A stretch of 32,162 bases of DNA from Alphaproteobacteria bacterium UBA7691 (GTDB lineage Bacteria > Pseudomonadota > Alphaproteobacteria > Ferrovibrionales > Ferrovibrionaceae), in the NCBI GenBank assembly GCA_002482765.1, contig DLGP01000078.1, forward strand, positions 19,385-51,546, in the 5' to 3' direction. Under the pieces are notes generated by a model. The model had not been told where the DNA came from and searched no databases. It saw only the letters and a program-made list of their open reading frames with translations. Below, in pieces: positions 1-6,955 of this stretch. Position 1 is the first letter of the stretch. Each line of letters begins with the position of its first letter. The position numbers and the translations under genes are program-made.

Positions 1-61
1 GCGACAGGCCGTCGGCGATCTTCTTGCGGTCCTTTTCGGCAATGCCGATATCGATGTCCAT
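1..61 (-). CDS. dps: Dps-family ferritin-like protein, N-terminal fragment (runs off the left edge)
   Basis: Only the first 20 codons are in the window. The ATG is at 61-59 on the minus strand, with an AAGGAG ribosome-binding site at 69-74. The visible residues, MDIDIGIAEKDRKKIADGLS, match the usual start of Dps mini-ferritins, in which an acidic 'GI-x-E-x-DR-x-x-IA-x-GL' stretch leads into the first helix. By family knowledge Dps forms a dodecamer in the cytoplasm that oxidises and stores iron and protects DNA. The ferroxidase residues lie outside the window, so the call rests on the N-terminus alone. Confidence 0.7.
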   Translation of the reverse strand, partial: MDIDIGIAEKDRKKIADGLS

Positions 62-220
62 TGGGGCACTCCTTTGTTTGGATTTTTTCATGGCTAACCT
101 TTCCGGAATTACCTGAAGAATGTGGCAGCAGCATGGAAACGCAAGGGCAATACCCGCATCCGCGCCGGCTTTTCCATCATACTTTGGCATGAATCCGGCG
201 CGATGCACAGATGCCGGCAG

Positions 221-1336
221 TTATTCGGCGGCTTCCGCCTCCAGGATCGCCTGCTTGCGCGCCAGGCCCCAGCGATAGCCGCCCAGCCCGCCATCGCTGC
301 GCAAGGCGCGGTGGCACGGCACCAGCACACCCAGGATATTGCTGCCGCAGGCCGAACCCACGGCGCGGGCCGCCTTGGGCTCGCCCAGGGCGATGGCGAT
401 TTCGCGATAGCTGCGGGTCTCGCCGCGCGGGATCGCCGCCAGCGCCTGCCACACCCGGATCTGAAATGCCGTGCCGCGCAAATCCAGCGGCAAGGCGGCT
501 TTGGGCTTGCGCCCGGCCAGCAGGTCGTCCAGCGCCGCCACCACCGGCCTGCCGGCGGCATCGTCGCGTTCCAGCCTGGCGGCGGGGAATTCGGCCTGCA
601 ATTCGGCCAGCATGCTTGCGTCAGTCTCGCCCAGCAGCAAGGCCGCAATGCCGCGTGGGCTCTGCGCCACCAGCACATGGCCCAGCCGGCCGCCGCCGAA
701 GCGCGAGGGCAGGATCGAAACCGTCAGCGCCAAGCCAGCGCCGCCGCGCCGGTAATCTGCCGGGGTCATGCCCAGCCAGCGGTCGGCTTTTTCATAAACC
801 CGGCTCGGTGCGCCAAAGCCGGCGCCATAGATTGCATCGGTCACATCAGCCCCCTGTTTCAAGCCTGATTTCAGCAATTCCACCCGCCTTGCCTCGGCAT
901 AGGCGCGCGGCGACAGGCCATAGGCGGCGGCAAACAGCCGTTGCAGATGCGTCGGGCTGATATGCGCCGCCTTGCCCAGATCGGTCAGGCTGGGTGCCGG
1001 CTCGCCGGCGGCCAGCCGGGCATCGATCAATTGCCGCGCCCGTTCCAGCCGTTTGTCGGCATCCGGCAGGGTTTCGGGCCGGCAGCGTTTGCAGGGCCGG
1101 TAGCCGGCCGCCGTGGCGGCGGCCTGATCGCAGAAGATGCGGATATTCTCACGCTTCGGCAGCCGGCTGGTGCAGGACGGGCGGCAGAAAATCCGCGTTG
1201 AGCTGACGCCATACAGGAAGCGGCCATCCTGGCGCGCATCATTGGCGCGGATCGCGGCAAATTCGGCATCGCTCGGCTGCTTGCCAGCGAGGGGCGGTTT
1301 GCCGGCGGTGAGTGGGTTTTGGCGTGTCTGTGTCAT
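221..1336 (-). CDS. ada: Bifunctional Ada: methylphosphotriester/O6-methylguanine-DNA methyltransferase and AraC-type activator
   Basis: The 371-residue product has the full Ada layout. An N-terminal zinc domain carries Cys51 and Cys55 (FCRPSC) and Cys82 and Cys85 (PCKRC); the first is the expected methyl acceptor from DNA phosphotriesters. An AraC-type helix-turn-helix spans about residues 95-195. The C-terminal alkyltransferase domain has PCHR with the acceptor Cys341. By family knowledge Ada repairs alkylated DNA and, once methylated on the N-terminal Cys, activates the adaptive response including its own gene. The ATG at 1336 is the only early start in frame, but no good ribosome-binding site is visible before it. 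No alkB or alkA lies next to it here. The Ada identity is secure. Confidence 0.93.
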   Translation of the reverse strand: MTQTRQNPLTAGKPPLAGKQPSDAEFAAIRANDARQDGRFLYGVSSTRIFCRPSCTSRLPKRENIRIFCDQAAATAAGYRPCKRCRPETLPDADKRLERARQLIDARLAAGEPAPSLTDLGKAAHISPTHLQRLFAAAYGLSPRAYAEARRVELLKSGLKQGADVTDAIYGAGFGAPSRVYEKADRWLGMTPADYRRGGAGLALTVSILPSRFGGGRLGHVLVAQSPRGIAALLLGETDASMLAELQAEFPAARLERDDAAGRPVVAALDDLLAGRKPKAALPLDLRGTAFQIRVWQALAAIPRGETRSYREIAIALGEPKAARAVGSACGSNILGVLVPCHRALRSDGGLGGYRWGLARKQAILEAEAAE

Positions 1337-1393
1337 GCCCAGAAGCTAAGCCGGCCGGCGCCGCCCGGCTATCCGCTTTCTGCCATCTATATC

Positions 1394-2674
1394 TCAGGCT
1401 GCGGCCAGCGCCTCGCGCTGCCGGCCACGCTGGCGCAGCAGCATCCAGCCGATGATGCTCACATTCAGCAGATTGAAGGCCAGGCCGTTGAGCAGGGCGG
1501 CCTGATAGCTGCCGGTCAGGTCAAAGATATAGCCCGACATCCAGCCGCCCAGCGCCATGCCGCCCAAGGTGGACGAGATCGCCAGGCTGACACGCAGGCC
1601 GGCCTGCTGCGGCGGAAACAATTCGCGCACGATGAAGGCGTAGCTCGGCACAATGCCGCCCTGCACCAGCCCGAACAGGCCGGAAATGACATAGAGCGAG
1701 GCCAGGCCGTCAAACGGCAGGTAGAAGCTCAGCGCCAGGCCTTGCAGGATCGCGCCCAGCAGCAGGGTGGCCAGGCCACCGATACGGTCCAGAATCCAGC
1801 CCGAGGCCAGCCGGCTGACAATGCCGCAGCCCAGCATCAGCGCCAGCATTTCGGCGCCGCGCGCCGGGCCATACCCCAGATCGACGCAATAGGCCACGAT
1901 ATGCACCTGCGGCATCGACATGGCAACGCAGCAGCCCAGGCCGGCAAACAGCAGCAGCACCTGCACCGTATTCGGCGCCAGGCCAAGCGGCCGCGCGGCA
2001 TTGCCCGGATTGCGCGCCGTGGCCGCCATCGGCGCCTGGCGCGGCGGCCGGCGCCGCAGCATCAGGCACAGCGGCAGGATGGTGACCAGGCAGAACAGGC
2101 CGATGCCGATATGGGTCTGGCGCCAGCCGAATTCGGCGATGAAATGCTCCACCACCGGCGGCCAGATCGCGCCGGCAAAATAATTGCCGCTGGCGCTTAA
2201 GCCGATGGCCAGGCCGCGCCGTTTGTCGAACCACAGCGAGGCATCGGCCAGCAGCGGGCCAAACAGCGCCGAGGCGCCCAGCATGCCGATGGCGATGCCA
2301 TAGATCAGCGCCAGCATGGTCAGGCTGGTGGCAAAGGAAGCCAGCACATAGCCCAGGCTCATGATCGTGGCGCCCAAAGCCACCGGCACCACGATGCCGA
2401 AGCGATCAGCCAGCCGGCCCATCAGCACCACGCCCACCACAAAGCCCAGCATGGTCAGCGTGTAGGGCAGCGAGGCGCCGGCACGCAACGCGCCGAATTC
2501 GGCCTGCACCGCCGGCAAAGCCACCACGATCGACCACATGCCCACGCCGCCAATGGTGCCAATGGCAATATTGGCCCCCAGCCGCGCCCAGGCATAACGC
2601 GATTCAATCAGCGAGTCTGGCAGCGCATCAGGTTGGGATTCAGTCTGGTGATGCGGCGCGGTCTGTGGCGACAC
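1394..2674 (-). CDS. MFS transporter, monocarboxylate/OFA-like
   Basis: The product is 426 residues with about 12 hydrophobic segments in two halves joined by a basic loop (around LRRRPPRQ). A motif GRLADRFG between segments 2 and 3 matches the MFS A-motif, and the second half has a weaker copy (SGWILDRIGG). The segment-5 region and overall pattern resemble monocarboxylate/oxalate-formate-type MFS carriers, so a small organic acid substrate is plausible but not shown. The start is a GTG at 2674 preceded by AAGGA with about nine bases of spacing; there is no ATG within the first 45 codons. The gene runs in the same direction as ada, 57 bases upstream of it, with nothing functional linking the two. 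Confidence 0.8.
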   Translation of the reverse strand: MSPQTAPHHQTESQPDALPDSLIESRYAWARLGANIAIGTIGGVGMWSIVVALPAVQAEFGALRAGASLPYTLTMLGFVVGVVLMGRLADRFGIVVPVALGATIMSLGYVLASFATSLTMLALIYGIAIGMLGASALFGPLLADASLWFDKRRGLAIGLSASGNYFAGAIWPPVVEHFIAEFGWRQTHIGIGLFCLVTILPLCLMLRRRPPRQAPMAATARNPGNAARPLGLAPNTVQVLLLFAGLGCCVAMSMPQVHIVAYCVDLGYGPARGAEMLALMLGCGIVSRLASGWILDRIGGLATLLLGAILQGLALSFYLPFDGLASLYVISGLFGLVQGGIVPSYAFIVRELFPPQQAGLRVSLAISSTLGGMALGGWMSGYIFDLTGSYQAALLNGLAFNLLNVSIIGWMLLRQRGRQREALAAA

Positions 2675-2775
2675 GGCTCGTTATCCTTGTTCCCGGCGGT
2701 TTCAACACCCACGGTAGGCAGGTGCAATCCGGCTGGCAATATGCCGGCCGGCTCAGGATTGTCGGGGTGCAATTG

Positions 2776-3282
2776 TCAGGCTGTCGATGCAGCCAACGCA
2801 TTGGCGATATCGGCCAGCGGTCGCATCAGCAGCATCGGATCACCGGGGGCGGGTTTGAAATCGCGTCGCTGCCAGAAATCCACTGCCTCGGCATCAATGG
2901 CCCGCACCAGCAGGGCGCGACCACCGATCAGGGCCGCGGCTGCCACGCTGCGCCGCATGGCATCCATCAGCAACCCGCCACCAATGCCATGTCCGGCCCA
3001 GGAAAGGTCCGTGGCCAATTGGCCTAGCAACAGGCATGGCACCGGATTTGGCGCCTGCCCGGTACGGATGGCGCGGGGCAGCGCATCCGGGATCACTGCT
3101 GTTGGGGCAAGGCCGTAATAGCCGACGACGCGATTTGCTTCGTGCACCACCACCACGGCTGTAAAACCCCGCATCTGGTTGCGCAGGGCATGTTGCCGCA
3201 GCCAGGTATTCAATGCCGGCTTACCGCAATCAAAAGCCGACAGGTCGTGCCCTGGCGTCAGTGTCTCTGGCCGCGAGAGCAA
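2776..3282 (-). CDS. GNAT-family acetyltransferase toxin of a DUF1778-GNAT toxin-antitoxin pair (catalytic Tyr replaced)
   Basis: The 168-residue protein aligns along its length with TacT/AtaT-type GNAT toxins, which acetylate aminoacyl-tRNA and stop translation. Seen here are the N-terminal 'LSRPETL..GHDLSAFDCG' pattern and the acetyl-CoA loop around residues 96-101 (AGHGIG, with Ala at the usual Arg/Gln position). In the family the catalytic Tyr sits in 'FY-x-x-x-GF'; this protein reads FWQRRDF, with Trp137 and Asp141 in place of Tyr and Gly. I checked this against the DNA (codon TGG). The start is a TTG at 3282. The antitoxin stop codon lies in the same frame two codons before it. The toxin may be inactive or altered in activity. 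Confidence 0.85.
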   Translation of the reverse strand: MLSRPETLTPGHDLSAFDCGKPALNTWLRQHALRNQMRGFTAVVVVHEANRVVGYYGLAPTAVIPDALPRAIRTGQAPNPVPCLLLGQLATDLSWAGHGIGGGLLMDAMRRSVAAAALIGGRALLVRAIDAEAVDFWQRRDFKPAPGDPMLLMRPLADIANALAASTA

Positions 3283-3288
3283 GTCGCT

Positions 3289-3585
3289 TCAACTTTCCTG
3301 GATATTGTCGGGTTGTTCCCAGGGCGGCAGGCGCTGCATGATCTCACGGATTTTGGGCATCGCGGTTACTGGTGCAGAGAGTGCCGCCTGGAAGGCAGCG
3401 AAAGCTTCTGGTTCCAGACGAATCACGCTCTGCTCAAGCAATGTTTGCTCGGCAGCGGCCACGGCAGCATCGCGGATAAAGTCACTGCGCGTGCGACCGC
3501 GCAAGCTGGCGGCGCGGTCGATCACGGTAATATCAGCTTCGGCGAAACGCATCGCCAAAGGGCTATCTTTGCGGCGGTGTTGCAT
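3289..3585 (-). CDS. DUF1778 ribbon-helix-helix antitoxin
   Basis: The 98-residue protein has the DUF1778 layout: an N-terminal strand (PLAMRFAEADITVIDRAA), a helix (SDFIRDAAVAAAEQTLLE), then a linker and a C-terminal toxin-binding tail containing AFAAFQAAL and PPWEQP. By family knowledge such antitoxins (TacA, AtaR) dimerise, bind the operator through the ribbon-helix-helix part and neutralise the GNAT toxin with the tail. The gene precedes the toxin gene and ends six bases before its start, the standard order for this family. An AAGGAT ribosome-binding site lies about nine bases before the ATG. The inverted repeat at 3620-3646 just upstream is a likely autoregulatory site. Confidence 0.88.
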   Translation of the reverse strand: MQHRRKDSPLAMRFAEADITVIDRAASLRGRTRSDFIRDAAVAAAEQTLLEQSVIRLEPEAFAAFQAALSAPVTAMPKIREIMQRLPPWEQPDNIQES

Positions 3586-3619
3586 GGTTTACAATCCTTG
3601 CGGGTTGGCTCAGCTTAGC

Positions 3620-3646
3620 TTTTGTATATCTATTTGCAATACAAAA
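3620..3646. promoter_or_regulatory. Candidate operator of the toxin-antitoxin operon (perfect 8-bp inverted repeat)
   Basis: TTTTGTAT at 3620-3627 is perfectly repeated in inverse as ATACAAAA at 3639-3646, with an 11-base spacer. It lies 35 bases upstream of the antitoxin ATG in an AT-rich stretch unlike its surroundings. The position and dyad symmetry fit autorepression by the antitoxin-toxin complex. Binding is inferred, not shown. Confidence 0.55.
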
Positions 3647-3730
3647 TTGACCGAAAGCCTCTTGGCATTCTGAAAACAATATGAGAACATTATGGCGTGG
3701 GTTGGGTGATTTTATGTCGTTCACATGAGC

Positions 3731-3764
3731 GCCGACAAACTTGAACAGCCGACAAACTTGAACG
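3731..3764. repeat. Two tandem 17-bp repeats
   Basis: GCCGACAAACTTGAACA (3731-3747) is followed directly by GCCGACAAACTTGAACG (3748-3764), 16 of 17 bases identical. The copies sit in the intergenic region between the toxin-antitoxin promoter and folP, 26 bases before the 20-bp repeats at 3791-3850. The two families share the core TTGAAC. Confidence 0.85.
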
Positions 3765-3790
3765 AATGTCCGGGAACACGCGGGAATACC

Positions 3791-3850
3791 AGCGAAGCGT
3801 TTTGAACCCCGGCGAAGCGTTTTGAACCCCAGCGAAGCGTTTTGAACCAT
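3791..3850. repeat. Three tandem 20-bp repeats immediately upstream of folP
   Basis: Three adjoining units start at 3791, 3811 and 3831. The first reads AGCGAAGCGTTTTGAACCCC; the second differs at base 1 (G) and the third at the last two bases (AT). A partial fourth unit (AGCGAG) runs on at 3851, and the folP ATG is at 3862, so the array fills the likely 5' leader or promoter of folP. The period is not a multiple of three and there is no supported coding frame across it. Confidence 0.9.
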
Positions 3851-3861
3851 AGCGAGCCAGC

Positions 3862-4725
3862 ATGACCCTGTTGCCGAACCGCCCGGACTCTTTGCCGCTG
3901 CCGCGCCCGTTGCTGTGCTGGGATTGGTCGCGGCCTTTGGTGATGGGCATCGTCAATGTCACCGATGACAGTTTCTCCGGCGATGGCCTGAAGGGCGAGG
4001 CCGGGGCGGCCATTGCCCAGGCTCGCGCCATGATCGCGGCCGGCGCCGACCTGATCGATCTGGGCGCGGAATCGACCCGGCCCGGCGCCGCGCCGGTTTC
4101 TGCGGCGCAGGAAATCGAGCGCCTGCTGCCGGTGGTGCAGGCCCTGGCGGGTTGCGGCGTGCCGCTCAGCGTGGATACCCGCAATGCCGCCACGATGGCC
4201 GCCTGCCTTGCTGCCGGGGCGCAGATCATCAATGATATCAGTGCGTTGGAAGACGATCCGGCGGCGCTTGCGGTGGTGGCCAAAAGCCAGGCCGCCGTGG
4301 TGCTGATGCACAAGCAGGGCCAGCCGGCCAGCATGCAGCAGGCGCCGCGCTATGCTGATGTGGTGGCCGAAGTGCTGGCCTATCTGCAAGGCCGGGCGGC
4401 GGCCTGCCTTGCCGCCGGCATCGCGCCGGAGCGCATCATCCTCGATCCCGGCATCGGCTTTGGCAAAACCCAGCCGCAGAATATCGCACTGATGCAGGCG
4501 CTGCCGCGTTTCCGCGCCGATGGTTATGCGCTGCTGCTCGGCGTGTCGCGCAAGAGCCTGATCGGCCATCTCACCGGCGAGACCCAGCCCAGCCTGCGCA
4601 TTCCCGGCTCGGTGGCGGCGGCTTTGTGGGGCGCGGTGCAGGGCGCCAATATCCTACGTGTGCATGATGTGGACAAGACCGTGCAGGCTTTGCGGGTTTG
4701 GCAGGGTCTGGCCGCTATGGCATAG
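3862..4725 (+). CDS. folP: Dihydropteroate synthase
   Basis: The 287-residue protein joins p-aminobenzoate to hydroxymethyl-dihydropterin diphosphate in folate synthesis and is the sulfonamide target. Signature stretches are all present: MGIVNVTDDSFSGDG (residues 28-42), GADLIDLGAESTRPGA (61-76), SVDTR, INDIS, LMHKQG, DPGIGFGKT, GVSRKSLIG and the closing RVHDV. The first motif has Asp35 where most family members have Pro (NVTPDSF); I take this as a lineage variant. The ATG at 3862 is preceded in frame by a stop at 3850-3852, so the N-terminus cannot extend much. No strong ribosome-binding site is visible; the tandem repeats end right before it. glmM and thiD follow on the same strand. Confidence 0.95.
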   Translation: MTLLPNRPDSLPLPRPLLCWDWSRPLVMGIVNVTDDSFSGDGLKGEAGAAIAQARAMIAAGADLIDLGAESTRPGAAPVSAAQEIERLLPVVQALAGCGVPLSVDTRNAATMAACLAAGAQIINDISALEDDPAALAVVAKSQAAVVLMHKQGQPASMQQAPRYADVVAEVLAYLQGRAAACLAAGIAPERIILDPGIGFGKTQPQNIALMQALPRFRADGYALLLGVSRKSLIGHLTGETQPSLRIPGSVAAALWGAVQGANILRVHDVDKTVQALRVWQGLAAMA

Positions 4726-4799
4726 TCCGGGCCAGGATAATCAGCCGATTCGGGTGTTGCCTGGCGCCCCGTCGTTACCGGCTTTCCGCGAGGGTTTTA

Positions 4800-6149
4800 A
4801 TGGCACGACGCTTTTTCGGCACCGATGGGATACGCGGCCTGGCCAATGCCGAGCCGATTTCGGCTGCCACGGCGCTGAAGGTCGGCATGGCAGCAGGCGC
4901 CTATTTCACCCGGGGCGACCATCGCCACCGGGTGCTGATCGGCAAGGATACCAGGCTGTCCGGCTATATGCTGGAGCCGGCTTTGGTCGCCGGTTTCACC
5001 GCCGTGGGCATGGATGTGTTCATGGTCGGCCCGATGCCCACCCCGGCCGTGGCGATGCTGACCCGGGCGTTGCGCTGCGATCTCGGCGTGATGATCTCGG
5101 CCTCGCATAACCCGTATCATGATAACGGCATCAAGCTGTTCGGCCCGGATGGCTACAAACTCTCCGATGCCGCCGAAAGCGAGATCGAGGCGATGATTCT
5201 GGGCGAGGCGCCGGCCCCTTTGGCGGCGCCTGACAAGCTTGGCCGCGCCAAGCGGCTGGAAGATGCCGGCGGGCGTTATGTCGAATTCGCCAAGGCCACC
5301 CTGCCCAAGGGGCAGAAACTGAGTGGCCTCAAAGTGGTGGTGGATTGCGCCAATGGCGCCGCCTACAAGGTGGCGCCGGCCGTGTTGTGGGAATTGGAAG
5401 CCGAGGTGATCCCGATTGGTGTGAAGCCGGATGGTTTCAATATCAACCAGGCCTGCGGCTCCACCCATCCACAGGCCTTGCAGGCCGCCGTGCTGGAGCA
5501 TGGCGCCGCCATTGGCCTGGCGCTGGATGGCGATGCCGACCGGCTGATGATGGTGGATGAACGCGGCCAGGTGATTGATGGCGACCAGCTTATGGCCATC
5601 GTCGCGGAAAGCTGGCTCGCCCAGGGCAAGCTGGCGCGCGGCGGCCTCGCCGCCACGGTGATGTCCAATCTCGGCCTGGAGAAATTCGTCAATCGCCTGG
5701 GTCTGGAATTGAAGCGCACCCAGGTGGGTGATCGTTATGTGCTGGAAGCGATGCGCGAGTTTGGCTTCAATCTGGGCGGCGAACAATCCGGCCATATCAT
5801 CCTGTCGGATTTCGCCACCACCGGCGATGGCCTGATTGCCGGCTTGCAGGTGCTGGCGGCCCTGGTTGATTCCGGCCGCACGGCATCGGAATTCTGCCGC
5901 CGTTTTGAGCCTTATCCGCAAATGCTGCGCAATGTGCGCATTGCGCGCGGCAGCAAGCCGCAGGATTTGCCCGCCGTGCGTGCCGTGATCGAGGCCGGCG
6001 AGCGGCGCCTGGCCGGCAATGGCCGTGTGCTGATCCGGCCTTCCGGCACCGAACCGTTGATCCGCGTGATGGCGGAAGGAGAAAATGAAGCGCTGGTGGA
6101 TGATGTGGTCAGCAGCATCGTGGCGGCGCTGGAACAGGCGGCGGCATGA
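4800..6149 (+). CDS. glmM: Phosphoglucosamine mutase
   Basis: GlmM converts glucosamine-6-phosphate to glucosamine-1-phosphate for UDP-GlcNAc, and so for peptidoglycan and lipopolysaccharide. The 449-residue protein begins ARRFFGTDGIRG, carries the phosphoserine loop ISASHNP with Ser102 as the catalytic residue, the metal-binding DGDADR (Asp243, 245, 247) and the C-terminal phosphate loop RPSGTEPLIRVM. I chose the ATG at 4800 because GAGGG lies six bases before it and the family starts exactly here; an in-frame ATG at 4698 would add 34 residues overlapping folP. It follows folP by 74 bases and overlaps thiD by ATGA, so the three are likely one transcript. Confidence 0.97.
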   Translation: MARRFFGTDGIRGLANAEPISAATALKVGMAAGAYFTRGDHRHRVLIGKDTRLSGYMLEPALVAGFTAVGMDVFMVGPMPTPAVAMLTRALRCDLGVMISASHNPYHDNGIKLFGPDGYKLSDAAESEIEAMILGEAPAPLAAPDKLGRAKRLEDAGGRYVEFAKATLPKGQKLSGLKVVVDCANGAAYKVAPAVLWELEAEVIPIGVKPDGFNINQACGSTHPQALQAAVLEHGAAIGLALDGDADRLMMVDERGQVIDGDQLMAIVAESWLAQGKLARGGLAATVMSNLGLEKFVNRLGLELKRTQVGDRYVLEAMREFGFNLGGEQSGHIILSDFATTGDGLIAGLQVLAALVDSGRTASEFCRRFEPYPQMLRNVRIARGSKPQDLPAVRAVIEAGERRLAGNGRVLIRPSGTEPLIRVMAEGENEALVDDVVSSIVAALEQAAA

Positions 6150-6955
6150 GCGTGAATAACCGTAATCGTGGCCGCGTGCTGATCGTGGCCGGCTCGGATT
6201 CCGGCGGCGGCGCCGGCATCCAGGCCGATATCAAAACCGTGACCGCTTTGGGCGGTTATGCTGCCACCGCGATCACCGCGCTGACGGCGCAGGATACCAT
6301 CACCGTGCATGCGGTGTTTGATGTGCCGGCCGAATTTGTGGCGCAGCAGATGCGCGTGGTGTTGCGCGATATCGGCGCCGATGCGATCAAGACCGGCATG
6401 CTGAACCGGCCCGAGGTGATAACCGCCATTGTCTCGGTGCTGGATGAACTGGCCGCCGATGTGCCGTTGGTGGTGGACCCGGTGATGGTGGCCAAGGGCG
6501 GCGCCCGGCTGTTGCAGCCCGAGGCCGAGGTGGCGCTGATTGAGCAATTGATTCCGCGCGCCGCCGTGATCACGCCCAACCTGCCGGAAGCTGCCGCGCT
6601 GATCGGCCGGCCGATTGAGGATATTGCCGCGATGGAGCAGGCGGCGCGCGACCTGCTGGCCTTGCGGCCGGCGGCGGTGTTGCTCAAGGGCGGCCATCTG
6701 GAAGGTGATGAATTGGTGGATCTGCTGCTCACCCGCCAGGAAATGCAGCGTTTCAGCAGCACCAGGCTGCATACCACTTCCACCCATGGCACCGGCTGCA
6801 CCCTGGCCTCGGCGATTGCCACCGGCCTGGCGCTGGGCCAGCCTTTGGCCGAGGCGGTGGCCGATGCGCGGCGTTATGTGCGCCGGGCGATGGAAACCGC
6901 GCCCGGCTTCGGCCATGGCCATGGCCCGCTTAATCACGGCCATAGGCTGGTTTAG
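6146..6955 (+). CDS. thiD: Hydroxymethylpyrimidine/phosphomethylpyrimidine kinase
   Basis: ThiD phosphorylates HMP and HMP-P in thiamine synthesis. The 269-residue protein shows the ribokinase-fold signatures: AGSDSGGGAGIQADIKT near the N-terminus, DPVMVAKGG in the middle, TPNLPEA, LLKGGHL and the C-terminal catalytic loop STHGTGCTLASAIA with the general-base region DTHGTGC-like (here Ser replaces the Asp). The start ATG overlaps the glmM stop (ATGA), indicating translational coupling. The stop overlaps, tail to tail by four bases, the stop of the leftward permease gene. No thiamine riboswitch is visible nearby. Confidence 0.94.
   Translation: MSVNNRNRGRVLIVAGSDSGGGAGIQADIKTVTALGGYAATAITALTAQDTITVHAVFDVPAEFVAQQMRVVLRDIGADAIKTGMLNRPEVITAIVSVLDELAADVPLVVDPVMVAKGGARLLQPEAEVALIEQLIPRAAVITPNLPEAAALIGRPIEDIAAMEQAARDLLALRPAAVLLKGGHLEGDELVDLLLTRQEMQRFSSTRLHTTSTHGTGCTLASAIATGLALGQPLAEAVADARRYVRRAMETAPGFGHGHGPLNHGHRLV

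Noticed and set aside
162..201. Inverted repeat GCGCCGG ... CCGGCGC after ada
   Set aside because: Only seven pairs with a 26-base loop and no T-tract on either strand; too weak to call a terminator.
2725..2761. Possible folded structure (CAATCC ... GGATTG with inner GCCGG pairs) between the toxin and MFS genes
   Set aside because: Short, imperfect arms in a GCCGG-rich stretch where chance pairing is common; no T-tract and no tRNA features such as a CCA end or TTC-containing arm.
3791..3850. CRISPR-like array
   Set aside because: The 20-bp units are directly adjoining with no unique spacers, and no cas gene is present. It is a tandem repeat.
3721..4569. Open frames on the minus strand across the tandem repeats and folP
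   Set aside because: They read through the repeats in shifting frames and run antisense to folP, with no conserved domain and no ribosome-binding site.
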